Of a stretch of 64,000 nt of DNA, positions 7,515 through 16,270 are shown piece by piece; positions within the stretch are counted from its first letter, which is position 1, and every line of letters begins with the position of its first letter. The notes beneath the pieces were generated by a model. That model was not told the DNA's origin. It ran no database searches and was given only the letters and a program-made list of their open reading frames with translations. This DNA is from Fictibacillus enclensis. Lineage in GTDB: Bacteria; Bacillota; Bacilli; Bacillales; Fictibacillaceae. The stretch spans positions 806,001 through 870,000 of the forward strand of contig NZ_KQ758617.1 in NCBI RefSeq assembly GCF_001457035.1, in the 5' to 3' direction. The translations under genes were made by a program, and so were the position numbers.

Positions 7515-7560
7515 AATCATATAGGATTTAGCGAAAAATAGGTTGAAATCATATATGATT
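7515..7560 (+). promoter_or_regulatory. Two operator-like palindromes at the head of the hpa operon
   Basis: AATCATATATGATT at 7547-7560 is a perfect 14-bp palindrome, and AATCATATAGGATT at 7515-7528 differs from it at one base. Their centres are 32 bp apart, about three helical turns. They lie just before the GntR gene, which fits autoregulation by a FadR-subfamily GntR dimer. No further promoter gap exists between this gene and the hpa genes, so control here would act on the whole operon. Confidence 0.6.
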
Positions 7561-7578
7561 CTGAATTATCATATTATT

Positions 7579-8256
7579 ATGAAAAACAATTCCAAAATCA
7601 GTAAACAACAATATGCGTACAAAGTCATAAAATCAAGGATCCTCGATGGGCGTTATCAACCCGGATACAAAATTGTCATTGATCAGCTGGCGAGGGAGCT
7701 TCAAACAAGCGCTATCCCCGTAAGGGAAGCCATTCGAAATCTTGAGGCAGATGGTCTGATTCATTTTAGACCCTACAGTGGAGCGATTGTTACTCCATTT
7801 AACGAAAAAGAATACCTGGAGACACTTTCCGTGCTAGCCGTGCTCGAAGGTTATGCAACCGCCATCTCAGCACAGCATTTTCCTGCGGGCAGGATCAAGG
7901 AGCTTACAGCAATTAACGACCGAATGAAAGATGCTCTCGATGATTTTGATTTTCTAATGTTTGGCAATTGCAACAGGGAATTCCATAGCTTAACGTATCA
8001 ATATTGCAATAATCACTTTTTGACCGAAAATATTAAATCCACCTGGAACCGCTTGGACCGGGTGAGGAAGATGGGAGCAGCGACGAAACCGGTCCGTGCA
8101 AAAAAGTCGATTGAGGAACATGAAGTAATAATTGATATGCTGAGAGGCGCCAGACCATTTGCAGAAATTGAAGCTTATGTTCGAACTCATAAGCTGAACA
8201 CCGTACAGGCATTTCTGGAAGAAAAGAACGACAGGGAGCTAAGAAATTACACATAA
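7579..8256 (+). CDS. GntR family regulator (FadR subfamily), likely regulator of the hpa operon
   Basis: About 225 aa. The N-terminal winged helix spans residues 8-75 (YKVIKSRILDGRYQPG, then TSAIPVREAIRNLEADGLI), and the C-terminal part is an all-helical FCD-type ligand domain with conserved acidic and histidine positions (NREFHSLTY, EHEVIIDML). The ligand is probably 4-hydroxyphenylacetate or a pathway intermediate, inferred from position: the gene is 22 nt upstream of the catabolic genes. The start is uncertain. ATG 7579 gives the usual domain length, but no start (7543 TTG, 7555 ATG, 7579 ATG) has a good ribosome binding site, and 7555 lies inside the palindrome. Confidence 0.82.
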   Translation: MKNNSKISKQQYAYKVIKSRILDGRYQPGYKIVIDQLARELQTSAIPVREAIRNLEADGLIHFRPYSGAIVTPFNEKEYLETLSVLAVLEGYATAISAQHFPAGRIKELTAINDRMKDALDDFDFLMFGNCNREFHSLTYQYCNNHFLTENIKSTWNRLDRVRKMGAATKPVRAKKSIEEHEVIIDMLRGARPFAEIEAYVRTHKLNTVQAFLEEKNDRELRNYT

Positions 8257-8278
8257 AAGGACAATAGTTAAAGGAGAG

Positions 8279-9217
8279 ATGAAGTTGAGTGAAATTCACT
8301 TTGAAGAAACAAAGCAAAGACTAAAGGGATCGATTGCCCCTGTGATTACTCCTTTTACGGAGGATGACAGCCTGGATCTCGAAACGTTGAGAGAGTTGGT
8401 CAATTGGCACATTGACAGTGGAAGCCATGGCATTTCAGTTACGGGGACCACGGGGGAGCCAAGTTCTTTAACGCTTGAAGAAAGAGAGCAGGTTATGGAA
8501 ACGGCAATCTCTGCGGTTGCCGGAAGAGTGCCTTTTGTACCAGGTACTGGATCAACCAACCACCTTGAGACACTTCATTTAACGAAAGCTGCCCAAGAGA
8601 TGGGAGCTGACGCAGCCATGGTCATCGTCCCTTATTACAATAAACCGTCCCAGCACGCCTTGTTCAAGCATTTTAAAGCGGTGGCCCAGGCCGTGGACAT
8701 TCCGCTTATCGTGTACAACATCCCGGGAAGAACAGGTGTTAATCTGGAAGCAAAAACACTGGCCCGGCTGAATGAAGATTGCCCGAATATCATCGGGGTA
8801 AAGGAATCCAATAAAGATTTTGAACATGTGAATCGTGTGCTATTAAACTGTGGAAGAGATTTTCTTCTTTTCTCCGGAATTGAGCTGCTGTGCTATCCGA
8901 TGCTGGCCATTGGCGGCAAAGGCTATATCAGCGCAACTGCCAATGTTCTTCCGGGGAAAGTCGCCGAGGTCTATAATGCCTGGGAAGCCGGGAACGTGGA
9001 AGAAGCCATGCAGCTGCATTATGAATTGATGCCACTGAATGATGTTCTGTTCAGAGATACTAATCCGGCGCCAGTGAAAGCTGCCCTTGGCATGATGGGG
9101 AAAATCAAGCCAAGGCTAAGGCTGCCGATGGATGTGCCAGCCAAGAGCATACAGGAAGAGATACGCACTGTATTAAACAGTTACGGACTGTTAAACCAAG
9201 TAAGGAGTGAATCGTAA
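8279..9217 (+). CDS. DapA-family pyruvate lyase, probable HpaI substitute in 4-HPA catabolism
   Basis: 312 aa, class I (Schiff-base) aldolase of the DHDPS/NAL family. The pyruvate-binding motif GTTGEPSSLT is near residue 60, the catalytic Tyr in IVYNIPGRTG near 147, and the Schiff-base Lys in IIGVKESNKD near 175. By sequence it would be called 4-hydroxy-tetrahydrodipicolinate synthase. Its place between the GntR gene and hpaG suggests it instead cleaves 4-hydroxy-2-oxoheptane-1,7-dioate to pyruvate and succinate semialdehyde, the HpaI step. DHDPS joins pyruvate to the close analogue aspartate semialdehyde, which makes this plausible. A TTG at 8285, 8 nt behind AAGGAG, is an alternative start. 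It overlaps hpaG by one base. Confidence 0.8.
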   Translation: MKLSEIHFEETKQRLKGSIAPVITPFTEDDSLDLETLRELVNWHIDSGSHGISVTGTTGEPSSLTLEEREQVMETAISAVAGRVPFVPGTGSTNHLETLHLTKAAQEMGADAAMVIVPYYNKPSQHALFKHFKAVAQAVDIPLIVYNIPGRTGVNLEAKTLARLNEDCPNIIGVKESNKDFEHVNRVLLNCGRDFLLFSGIELLCYPMLAIGGKGYISATANVLPGKVAEVYNAWEAGNVEEAMQLHYELMPLNDVLFRDTNPAPVKAALGMMGKIKPRLRLPMDVPAKSIQEEIRTVLNSYGLLNQVRSES

Positions 9218-10008
9218 TGAAGCATGCACGCATTATTTTTGAAGGGCGTGAACGAACGGCAATGGTTCAGGACGATCGACTGTTGCTGAACTGTGGCCGC
9301 GTGATTGCCATGGACGAAGCAGAGGCATGGCTGCCTCCATTTATACCGAATAAAATGATCGGGTTGGCACTGAACTATGCCGATCACGCCGATGAACTCG
9401 GTTTGGAAAGACCTGCAGAGCCGGTCCTTTTTATCAAGCCGAACAGTTCTTTGGTCGGCCACAAAGCACCTGTTTACTATCCTGATGGAGCAACCTACAT
9501 GCATTACGAAAATGAGCTGGCAGTGGTAATCGGCAAAGAAGGAAGAAACATTAAAGCGAATGATGCGCTTACATTTGTAAGCGGTTACACAATTGCGAAT
9601 GATGTAACCGTGCGTGACTTTGTCAATAACATGTACCGGCCGCCGGTCCGTGCCAAAGGGCATGACACGTTTGGACCGCTCGGACCGTATTTTGTGGATG
9701 CCGAAGATATTCCTGATGTGAATAACCTTGAGCTGCGCACGTACGTCAACGGTGAATTGCGGCAGCAGGGAAACACCAGGGACTTAATTTACGGTATAGC
9801 CGAGCTTATTGAATTTATTTCTTCTTTTATGACGCTTGAAAAAAATGATGTGATCTGGACGGGGACACCGAAAGGTATCTCTCATGTTCATCCGGGGGAC
9901 ACGGTACGTCTGGAGATTGATTACCTAGGCAGTCTGGAAAATAAGATTCTTGATGGACGAAGCAGGAACACGCCGTCAGGAGGTGCGGTTCATGAGCAGC
10001 AATCTTAA
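9217..10008 (+). CDS. hpaG: HpaG-like FAH-family isomerase/decarboxylase
   Basis: 263 aa, fumarylacetoacetate-hydrolase fold. Visible motifs are the NYADHADE segment near residue 51, the metal-binding acidic set HYENELAVVIGKEG near residue 92, and TIANDVTVRDF near residue 128, with the closing TGTPKGIS. HpaG converts the ring-cleavage acid (5-oxopent-3-ene-1,2,5-tricarboxylate) to 2-oxo-hept-3-ene-1,7-dioate. The E. coli enzyme is a fusion of two such domains; this is a single-domain form. Starts overlap the preceding stop (TAATG), and its last 17 nt overlap hpaE, so translation is coupled. Confidence 0.82.
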   Translation: MKHARIIFEGRERTAMVQDDRLLLNCGRVIAMDEAEAWLPPFIPNKMIGLALNYADHADELGLERPAEPVLFIKPNSSLVGHKAPVYYPDGATYMHYENELAVVIGKEGRNIKANDALTFVSGYTIANDVTVRDFVNNMYRPPVRAKGHDTFGPLGPYFVDAEDIPDVNNLELRTYVNGELRQQGNTRDLIYGIAELIEFISSFMTLEKNDVIWTGTPKGISHVHPGDTVRLEIDYLGSLENKILDGRSRNTPSGGAVHEQQS

Positions 10009-11506
10009 GAATCCGGTTCCGCATTATATTAATGGAGAGTTTGTTATGTCGTTATCCGGTGAGACATTTGCCAATATCAGTCCTTATTCCAATGAGGAAT
10101 TAAATCAGGTCTCACAAGGGAGGAAGGAAGATATCGATGCAGCCGTTTCTGCAGCGAAAACAGCCTTTAAGAAGGGAAAATGGGGCACATTCAAACTTAA
10201 TGAGAGACTGAAGTACATCTATAAGATTGCGGATTTGATTGACCGGGATATTGCCCAAGTCGCCCAACTTGAATCGCTGGATACAGGATTGCCCATCTCT
10301 CAAACAAAAAAAATGGTGGGAAGGGCTGCGGATAATTTCAGATTTTATGCGGAAATGGTTAAAAACCGGATGACGGGCGAGGCATATCATGTTGACGATG
10401 AGTTCATTAACTACACCATGCAAAAACCAGTGGGGGTTGCCGGCCTGATCACCCCATGGAATGCGCCTTTTATGCTGGAAACGTGGAAAGTTGCTCCTGC
10501 CCTGGCAACGGGAAATACTGTAGTGCTCAAGCCGGCGGAATGGTCGCCGCTTACCGCCCATAAATTGGGTGAAATCATCCATGAGGCTGGTCTTCCACAA
10601 GGGGTCTTCAATATTGTGCATGGTTTTGGGGAAGAGGCCGGAGCCGAATTGGTGGCTCATCCGGATGTGCAGCTCATCTCATTTACCGGCGAGACGAAAA
10701 CAGGATCAGAGATTATGCGGAATGGAGCAGACTCATTAAAGCGGTACTCGATGGAGCTTGGCGGCAAATCACCGATTATTGTTTTTGAAGATTGCGAGTT
10801 TGACCGCGCACTGGATGCTTGTGTATGGGGAATCTTTTCATTTAACGGGGAGAGGTGTACGGCCAATTCTCGGCTGTTTGTCCAGGAATCCATAAGTGAG
10901 AGATTTATAGCGGCTCTTAAGGAACGGGTGCGAAATATTATTGTGGGTGATCCGTCTCGCGCGGATACTGAGGTCGGCCCGCTCATTCACAGAGACCATT
11001 TTGAAAACGTTAAACGATACTTAACCATCGCTTCTCAGGAAGGGTGTGAAGTTTACAGCGGACAGATTCCAGAGCATCTCTCCAATGGCAATTTTGTTCC
11101 ACCCACCTTGTTATTGAATGTGAAAAACGATATGAAGGTGGCACAGGAAGAGATATTCGGCCCAGTTCTGACTGTTATGACATTCCAAACGGAAGAACAA
11201 GTCATTGAGCTTGCCAACGATGTTCAATATGGACTTGCGGGCTACGTGTGGACCAGTGACCTGAAAAGGGGGCACCGCGTAGCAGGAGCGGTGGAAGCGG
11301 GCATGTTGTGGGTGAATTCCCAAAATGTTCGTGATCTCCGTATTCCATTTGGCGGTTCCAAAGCGTCCGGGATCGGGAGAGAGGGCGGCCATTATGCGTT
11401 TGAATTTTATACGGAAATGAAGGTCGTCCATGTGGCTGTGGGAGACCATCACATTCAGCAGTTTGGCAAAAAGAACAAAACGGCTTCAACCCATACAAAG
11501 GCCTGA
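9992..11506 (+). CDS. hpaE: 5-carboxymethyl-2-hydroxymuconate semialdehyde dehydrogenase
   Basis: 504 aa, NAD-dependent aldehyde dehydrogenase that oxidises the ring-cleavage semialdehyde of homoprotocatechuate. It shows the ALDH core motifs: PWNAPFML near residue 150, SFTGETKTGS, the catalytic Glu in MELGGKSP near 254, and the catalytic Cys in FNGERCTANSR near 288. EIFGPVLTV is also present. The assignment to HpaE rather than a general ALDH rests on operon position and full-length resemblance. The start is ATG at 9992 behind AGGAGGTG; the longer frame reaching back to 9950 is inside hpaG. Confidence 0.88.
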   Translation: MSSNLKNPVPHYINGEFVMSLSGETFANISPYSNEELNQVSQGRKEDIDAAVSAAKTAFKKGKWGTFKLNERLKYIYKIADLIDRDIAQVAQLESLDTGLPISQTKKMVGRAADNFRFYAEMVKNRMTGEAYHVDDEFINYTMQKPVGVAGLITPWNAPFMLETWKVAPALATGNTVVLKPAEWSPLTAHKLGEIIHEAGLPQGVFNIVHGFGEEAGAELVAHPDVQLISFTGETKTGSEIMRNGADSLKRYSMELGGKSPIIVFEDCEFDRALDACVWGIFSFNGERCTANSRLFVQESISERFIAALKERVRNIIVGDPSRADTEVGPLIHRDHFENVKRYLTIASQEGCEVYSGQIPEHLSNGNFVPPTLLLNVKNDMKVAQEEIFGPVLTVMTFQTEEQVIELANDVQYGLAGYVWTSDLKRGHRVAGAVEAGMLWVNSQNVRDLRIPFGGSKASGIGREGGHYAFEFYTEMKVVHVAVGDHHIQQFGKKNKTASTHTKA

Positions 11507-11531
11507 AAACGAGAAAGAGGAGGGAACGACA

Positions 11532-13007
11532 TTGCCTGCACGCACGGGAGAACAATATATAAATGGTTTGAAAGCGGCAAACAACAATGTGTGGATTCAT
11601 GGAAAACGGGTGAGCGACGTAACTGAACACCCTGCTTTGCGAAATGTTGTACGATCCATCGCAAACCTGTTCGATCTCCAGTATAAAAAAGAAGATAAAA
11701 TGCTCTATACCTCGGATACCACAGGGGAAAAGGTGGGCCTGTCTTTCATTGCACCAAAATCAAAGGATGATTTAATCGCACGGCGTGAGATGTTCACAGA
11801 GTGGGCCCGCTATACCGGCGGAATGATGGGAAGAACACCCGATTACCTCAATACGAGTGTCATGGCGTTTGGAACCGCAGACTCTTTCTTCGCCCAGGGA
11901 GATCCTATGTTTGCCGAAAACGCCCGAAACTATTACCATTATTGCCGTGAAAATGATGTAAGTCTTACTCATACACTCATTCATCCACAAACCAACCGCT
12001 CGAAAAAGCAGTCCGAGCAAAAGGATCCCTACCTTTCTGCGAGAATCGTAGAAAAGAACAAGGATGGCATTGTCGTAAAAGGTGCCCGTCTGTTGGCCAC
12101 GCTTGGCGGTGTGACGGATGAGATCGTAGTATTTCCTTCTACTCTCAATAAAGCGGCTTCAGAAGATGATCCTTATGCAATGGCATTTGCTATTCCGAAC
12201 AATACGGAAGGGTTGAAATTTCTGTGCCGTGAATCCTTTGATCAGGGCCGGAACCAATGGGATCATCCATTAAGCTCGCGGTTCGAAGAGAGCGATGCCA
12301 TCGTCGTTTTTGATAATGTTCTTGTTCCCTGGGAGCGCGTTTTTGTTGGAGGAAGTTCCGATATTTGCAACCGGACCTATGTGGAAACGAACGCAATCGT
12401 GCATATGGCCCACCAGGTGGTGGCAAAGAATACGGTTAAAACAGAATTTGTTCTCGGAATCATTCTCAATATTATGGACGCGATTGGTATAGATGTTTTC
12501 CCTCATGTAAAGGAAAAAGCTTCCGAGGTAATGCTGATCCTTGAAACGATGAGATCCCATTTGTTCCGGGCCGAGCAAAATGCTTCTCTTGATGCCTATG
12601 GGAACATGACGCCGGACTTTGCACCGCTTAATGCGGCAAGAAACTGGTTCCCGAAGATGTATCAGCGTATGGTGGAGATCGTCCGTATCCTCGGAGCATC
12701 GGGGTTGATGGGAATTCCGACGGAAGCAGATTTTCAGGCAGATGATATCGGAGAACTTGTGCATCGTTATACGCAGGGGGCAAATATCAATGGCTACGAG
12801 CGTGTCCAGCTTTTCCGCCTCGCCTGGGATGTATGCATGAGCTCATTCGGCGGCAGGCAGGCCCTTTATGAATACTATTTCTTTGGTGACCCGGCGCGAA
12901 TGTCTAACATTTATTATGATGGGTTCAATAAGGAACCTTACAAAGAAATGGTTCAGGAGTTTTTGAATCGAGTGAAAACGTCTGACCACAATTATGCCGG
13001 TATTTAA
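11532..13007 (+). CDS. hpaB: 4-hydroxyphenylacetate 3-monooxygenase, oxygenase component
   Basis: 491 aa, flavin-dependent two-component monooxygenase of the HpaB family, which hydroxylates 4-hydroxyphenylacetate to 3,4-dihydroxyphenylacetate with reduced flavin supplied by a reductase. Recognisable segments are MPARTGEQYINGLKA at the start, TPDYLNTSVMAF near residue 105, HTLIHPQTNRSK near 150, and the C-terminal RMSNIYYDGFNKEPY. The start is TTG at 11532 with GAGGAGGG 8-9 nt upstream; the longer frame overlaps hpaE in another phase. Length matches the family. Confidence 0.92.
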   Translation: MPARTGEQYINGLKAANNNVWIHGKRVSDVTEHPALRNVVRSIANLFDLQYKKEDKMLYTSDTTGEKVGLSFIAPKSKDDLIARREMFTEWARYTGGMMGRTPDYLNTSVMAFGTADSFFAQGDPMFAENARNYYHYCRENDVSLTHTLIHPQTNRSKKQSEQKDPYLSARIVEKNKDGIVVKGARLLATLGGVTDEIVVFPSTLNKAASEDDPYAMAFAIPNNTEGLKFLCRESFDQGRNQWDHPLSSRFEESDAIVVFDNVLVPWERVFVGGSSDICNRTYVETNAIVHMAHQVVAKNTVKTEFVLGIILNIMDAIGIDVFPHVKEKASEVMLILETMRSHLFRAEQNASLDAYGNMTPDFAPLNAARNWFPKMYQRMVEIVRILGASGLMGIPTEADFQADDIGELVHRYTQGANINGYERVQLFRLAWDVCMSSFGGRQALYEYYFFGDPARMSNIYYDGFNKEPYKEMVQEFLNRVKTSDHNYAGI

Positions 13008-13018
13008 GGAGGCGTGTC

Positions 13019-14002
13019 ATGGATTTTAATATTCTTCGTGTGGCCCGGGTCGTCATGAATGTTACAGATTTGAATAACTCGCGTGACTTTTACGTTAATG
13101 CTCTTGGCTTTATTGAAACAGAAAGTGATGACCAGCACATTTATTTAAGAGGACTTGAAGAACATTGTCATCATTGTCTCGTGTTAAAAAAAGCGGTGAA
13201 ACCAGGTGTTCATTCCATTGGATACAAGGTTTGGCATGAAGATGACCTGGAGAAAATTGAAAGCCTTTTCAAAAAGAAGACACTTCATACGGAATGGGAA
13301 GAAGCGGGTGCTCAGAAAGCTCTTGGCCGTACGCTCAAAGCGACTGACCCGGACGGAATACCATTGGAGTTTTTTGCGAGAATGGAAACGGTGGAACGGT
13401 GTCTGCAGAAATACGATTTATATAAAGGTGCCCGGATGCAAAGGATCGATCATGTAAACTGCATGGTGCCTGATGTAGGGAAAACAGTGGCCTTTTACAA
13501 TGATGAACTGGGCTTCCGCTGTTCGGAATACACTGCGACTGCAGATGACAGCATTTGGGGTGCCTGGCTGCACAGAAAACCCTCCGTCCATGATGTTGCC
13601 TTTATGAATGGGGAAGGACCGCGTTTGCATCACATTGGCTTTTGGCTGTCTGATCCGTTGAGCCTGATTCATGCTTGCGATGTTCTGGCGAGTATGGGGC
13701 ATGCGGATTGCATTGAAAGAGGGCCGGGCCGCCATGGGATTTCCAATGCTTTCTTTCTGTACATCCGGGATCCGGACGGAAATCGCATAGAGCTGTATAA
13801 CGGTGATTATCTGACATGTGACCCTGATTTTGAGCCGGTGAAATGGGATATTAACGATCCGAGGCGCCAGACATTTTGGGGCCATAAAGCGCCAGACAGC
13901 TGGTTTTCGGAAGCCACTGAATTTATTGATTCGGCTTCCGGGCAGCCAGTTATCCAATCTAAAGCGGTACTGGCACAGCAAAAGCCTGATTTTGTCACAT
14001 GA
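13019..14002 (+). CDS. hpaD: 3,4-dihydroxyphenylacetate 2,3-dioxygenase (type I extradiol)
   Basis: 327 aa with two glyoxalase/VOC-type modules. The iron or manganese ligands are read as His near residue 145 (RIDHVNCMV), His near 205 (RLHHIGFWL) and Glu near 258 (NRIELYNGDY), the 2-His-1-carboxylate set of extradiol dioxygenases. The enzyme opens the ring of homoprotocatechuate to 5-carboxymethyl-2-hydroxymuconate semialdehyde, the substrate of HpaE. It sits 11 nt after hpaB behind an AGGAGG site. Confidence 0.92.
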   Translation: MDFNILRVARVVMNVTDLNNSRDFYVNALGFIETESDDQHIYLRGLEEHCHHCLVLKKAVKPGVHSIGYKVWHEDDLEKIESLFKKKTLHTEWEEAGAQKALGRTLKATDPDGIPLEFFARMETVERCLQKYDLYKGARMQRIDHVNCMVPDVGKTVAFYNDELGFRCSEYTATADDSIWGAWLHRKPSVHDVAFMNGEGPRLHHIGFWLSDPLSLIHACDVLASMGHADCIERGPGRHGISNAFFLYIRDPDGNRIELYNGDYLTCDPDFEPVKWDINDPRRQTFWGHKAPDSWFSEATEFIDSASGQPVIQSKAVLAQQKPDFVT

Positions 14003-14017
14003 TAAGGAGCAAATAAC

Positions 14018-14476
14018 ATGGCGAAAATGGACGTACCTGCCCAACTCTCAAGTGAGCTTTTTGAGTTTTTACAAGGAGACAAACTGGTTCTGCTGGGAAC
14101 GGTGGAAGCCAATTCAAAGGCTCCTGGTGTTTCGGCCATCTCCTGGGTAAAAAGCTGTGACGAAAAAAGAATCCGGTTTTCGGTGACAACCAATTCAAGA
14201 ATCATTGCCAACATCAAGGCCAACCCCCAGGTTGTTTTAACGGTTGTAGGGCTTGAAACCGTCTATTCCATCAATGGGAATGCGGCCGTACTGGAAGAGG
14301 AGATGAAAGGTGTACCTCTTAAACTGGCAAAGATTGAAGTGGAAATCCAGCATGTGTATGAAAGTATGTTTTGGGGAGCGAAGATTGTTCAGGAACCCCG
14401 ATACGAGAAGACCTATAACGCTGAAAAGGCAAAGGAACTCGACCTGAAAGTTTATAAGGCATTAATGGATGAATGA
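14018..14476 (+). CDS. PNPOx-like FMN-binding split-barrel protein, last gene of the hpa operon
   Basis: 152 aa. The fold is inferred from the pattern LVLLGTVEANSKAPGVSAISWV, SVTTNSRIIANIKANPQVVLTVV and the following VYSINGNAAVLEE, typical of pyridoxamine-phosphate-oxidase-like flavoproteins. No classical HpaC flavin reductase is seen in the operon, and HpaB needs reduced flavin. This protein could be the reductase partner or a flavin-handling accessory; that is inference from position (15 nt after hpaD, before the terminator). PNPOx-fold proteins also include heme-degrading and F420-dependent enzymes, so other roles are possible. Confidence 0.72.
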   Translation: MAKMDVPAQLSSELFEFLQGDKLVLLGTVEANSKAPGVSAISWVKSCDEKRIRFSVTTNSRIIANIKANPQVVLTVVGLETVYSINGNAAVLEEEMKGVPLKLAKIEVEIQHVYESMFWGAKIVQEPRYEKTYNAEKAKELDLKVYKALMDE

Positions 14477-14505
14477 AAAAATCCCCATTTTGGGGATTTT
14501 TTTTG
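14476..14505 (+). terminator. Terminator of the hpa operon
   Basis: Stem AAAAATCCCC / GGGGATTTTT closed by an ATTTT loop, followed by T run, directly after the stop of the last operon gene. Confidence 0.92.
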
Positions 14506-14671
14506 TAAGGATGACTCGGCTCTGCAGGTACGTGTTACTAGGACGAATGGCGTAAATATGGTAAACTATTTAAAAATCTGTCTAATTTTGGCGACATATA
14601 AAGAGATCCGCCATGGGATTAAAATAAGCTGAAATGGAAATTATGATGCTATAAAGAAGGGAGACCGGGCT

Positions 14672-15274
14672 ATGAATTGGAGTGAGTGGAAATCGTATTT
14701 AACGCAAGAAAACATTCTGCATTTTTTAGAGCAATACCGGGATTTAGGTTTTTTGCCCGGCGTGCTTCTCCCCTTGCTGGAGGCGATCATACCCGTATTG
14801 CCGCTTTTCATTATCGTAGCTGGTAATGCAGCCGCCTATGGGTTTTGGCTGGGGGCGCTTTTATCGTGGCTGGGAGCAGTGCTCGGGTCACTGGTCGTCT
14901 TTTTTCTTGTACGGAAATTCGGACAAAAGCGATTCCTTCACTTTGTCACGAGGCATCATAAGATTGCGAAGCTGCTGAGTTGGATGGAACGCCATGGATT
15001 TGGAACTCTTTTTCTCATCTATTGTTTTCCGTTTACCCCTTCTGCCTTAATTAATGTGATTGCAGGGCTGTCAAGAGTCAACCAAAAGACATTCATGCTT
15101 GCGGTGACCCTTGGAAAACTGGTGATGATCGCGATTATATCTTTTATCGGCTATGACTTTTTGGATGTAATAAAAAATCCATTAAAACTGGGACTTGCGG
15201 TATTCGGCATCCTTGTTCTCTGGCTTGGAGGCAAGGTGGTGGAATCAAGAATGAAACAAAGCCACCAGGCGTAA
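14672..15274 (+). CDS. TVP38/TMEM64-like (VTT domain) membrane protein
   Basis: 200 aa with four to five hydrophobic segments. The VTT/SNARE-associated domain pattern is visible: PGVLLPLLEAIIPVLPLFIIVAGNAAAYGFWLGALLSW (split between residues 29-66), the basic loop VRKFGQKRF, and FLIYCFPFTPSALINVIAGLSRV near residue 110-130. Members of the DedA/VTT group are linked to lipid scrambling and membrane homeostasis; B. subtilis YtxB is a likely relative. The ATG at 14672 has AAGGGAG upstream. It is monocistronic. Confidence 0.82.
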   Translation: MNWSEWKSYLTQENILHFLEQYRDLGFLPGVLLPLLEAIIPVLPLFIIVAGNAAAYGFWLGALLSWLGAVLGSLVVFFLVRKFGQKRFLHFVTRHHKIAKLLSWMERHGFGTLFLIYCFPFTPSALINVIAGLSRVNQKTFMLAVTLGKLVMIAIISFIGYDFLDVIKNPLKLGLAVFGILVLWLGGKVVESRMKQSHQA

Positions 15275-15308
15275 ATCAATCATTGATTTGCGCCTGGCGC
15301 TGTTTTTA
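15264..15308 (+). terminator. Terminator after the VTT protein gene
   Basis: Long stem CCAGGCG / CGCCTGG extended by AAATCAA / TTGATTT, overlapping the end of the gene, followed by GCTGTTTTTA. Confidence 0.8.
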
Positions 15309-15391
15309 AGCATCCGATCAGGGGAACAAATGCAGAAACCAAGAATATAGTAAGTTAACCTACTTATCATGCAGGATGGAAAGGAAAACAC

Positions 15392-16138
15392 ATGATTATT
15401 TATAAGTCAAAACGTGAAATTGAAAAAATGAACGAGGCAGGAACTCTTTTGGCAGAGTGCCACAAGGAGATCAAAAAAATCATTAAACCGGGGATTTCAA
15501 CGCTGGAAATCGATGCGTTTGTGGAGCATTTTTTAAAGAAGAATGGAGCCACTCCCGAGCAAAAGGGCTATCAGGGATATCCGTTCGCGACATGTGCATC
15601 TGTAAATGATGTCATTTGCCACGGTTTTCCGAATAAGAAAAAGCTAAAATCGGGAGATATCGTAACGATTGATATGGTTGTAAACCTAAATGGATGGCTT
15701 GCAGACTCGGCATGGTCCTACACAGTGGGTGAGGTTTCGGAAAAAGCACAGCATCTGTTGGAAGTCACAGAGAGATCCTTATACCTCGGCATTGAGCAGG
15801 CAGTGATCGGAAACCGGATCGGCGATATTTCACATGCAATCCAGCAATATGCGGAAAGCGAGGGGTTATCGGTAGTGCGTGAATTTATCGGCCACGGTAT
15901 TGGCCGTTCGATGCACGAAGACCCGCAAGTCCCTCATGCTGGCCCGAAGGGAACTGGTCCGTTGCTAAAAGAGGGTATGGTGCTGACGATTGAACCGATG
16001 TTAAACACCGGTAAACGCTATGTGAAAATTGATGATGACGGCTGGACAGCAAGGACGTTTGACGGTTCCCTGTCCACACAATATGAGCATACCCTGGCGA
16101 TCACGAAGGATGGCCCGCTTATTTTGACAGCACAGTAA
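15392..16138 (+). CDS. map: Methionine aminopeptidase type I
   Basis: 248 aa metalloprotease that removes the initiator Met from nascent proteins. The dinuclear metal ligands are visible: Asp in TIDMVVNLNGWLADSAW (both Asp of the pair), His in FIGHGIGRSMHEDP, Glu in LTIEPML and Glu in QYEHTLAIT. A further substrate His is in NDVICHGFP. It is most like the second, stand-alone Map of Bacillus (MapB/YflG) rather than the copy in the ribosomal-protein operon; here it is flanked by unrelated genes. ATG at 15392 follows GGAAAGG. Confidence 0.93.
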   Translation: MIIYKSKREIEKMNEAGTLLAECHKEIKKIIKPGISTLEIDAFVEHFLKKNGATPEQKGYQGYPFATCASVNDVICHGFPNKKKLKSGDIVTIDMVVNLNGWLADSAWSYTVGEVSEKAQHLLEVTERSLYLGIEQAVIGNRIGDISHAIQQYAESEGLSVVREFIGHGIGRSMHEDPQVPHAGPKGTGPLLKEGMVLTIEPMLNTGKRYVKIDDDGWTARTFDGSLSTQYEHTLAITKDGPLILTAQ

Positions 16139-16270
16139 ATGAGCTCTTGCAAAAAACTTCAGGACCGGTCTTTACTTAATACCCGCCATTTTAATTTTCA
16201 GATACCCGCGGAAATTCGTCATTTACGGCCAAAACACTTGTTATGTAAACTAAAAACGGATATCAGACAC

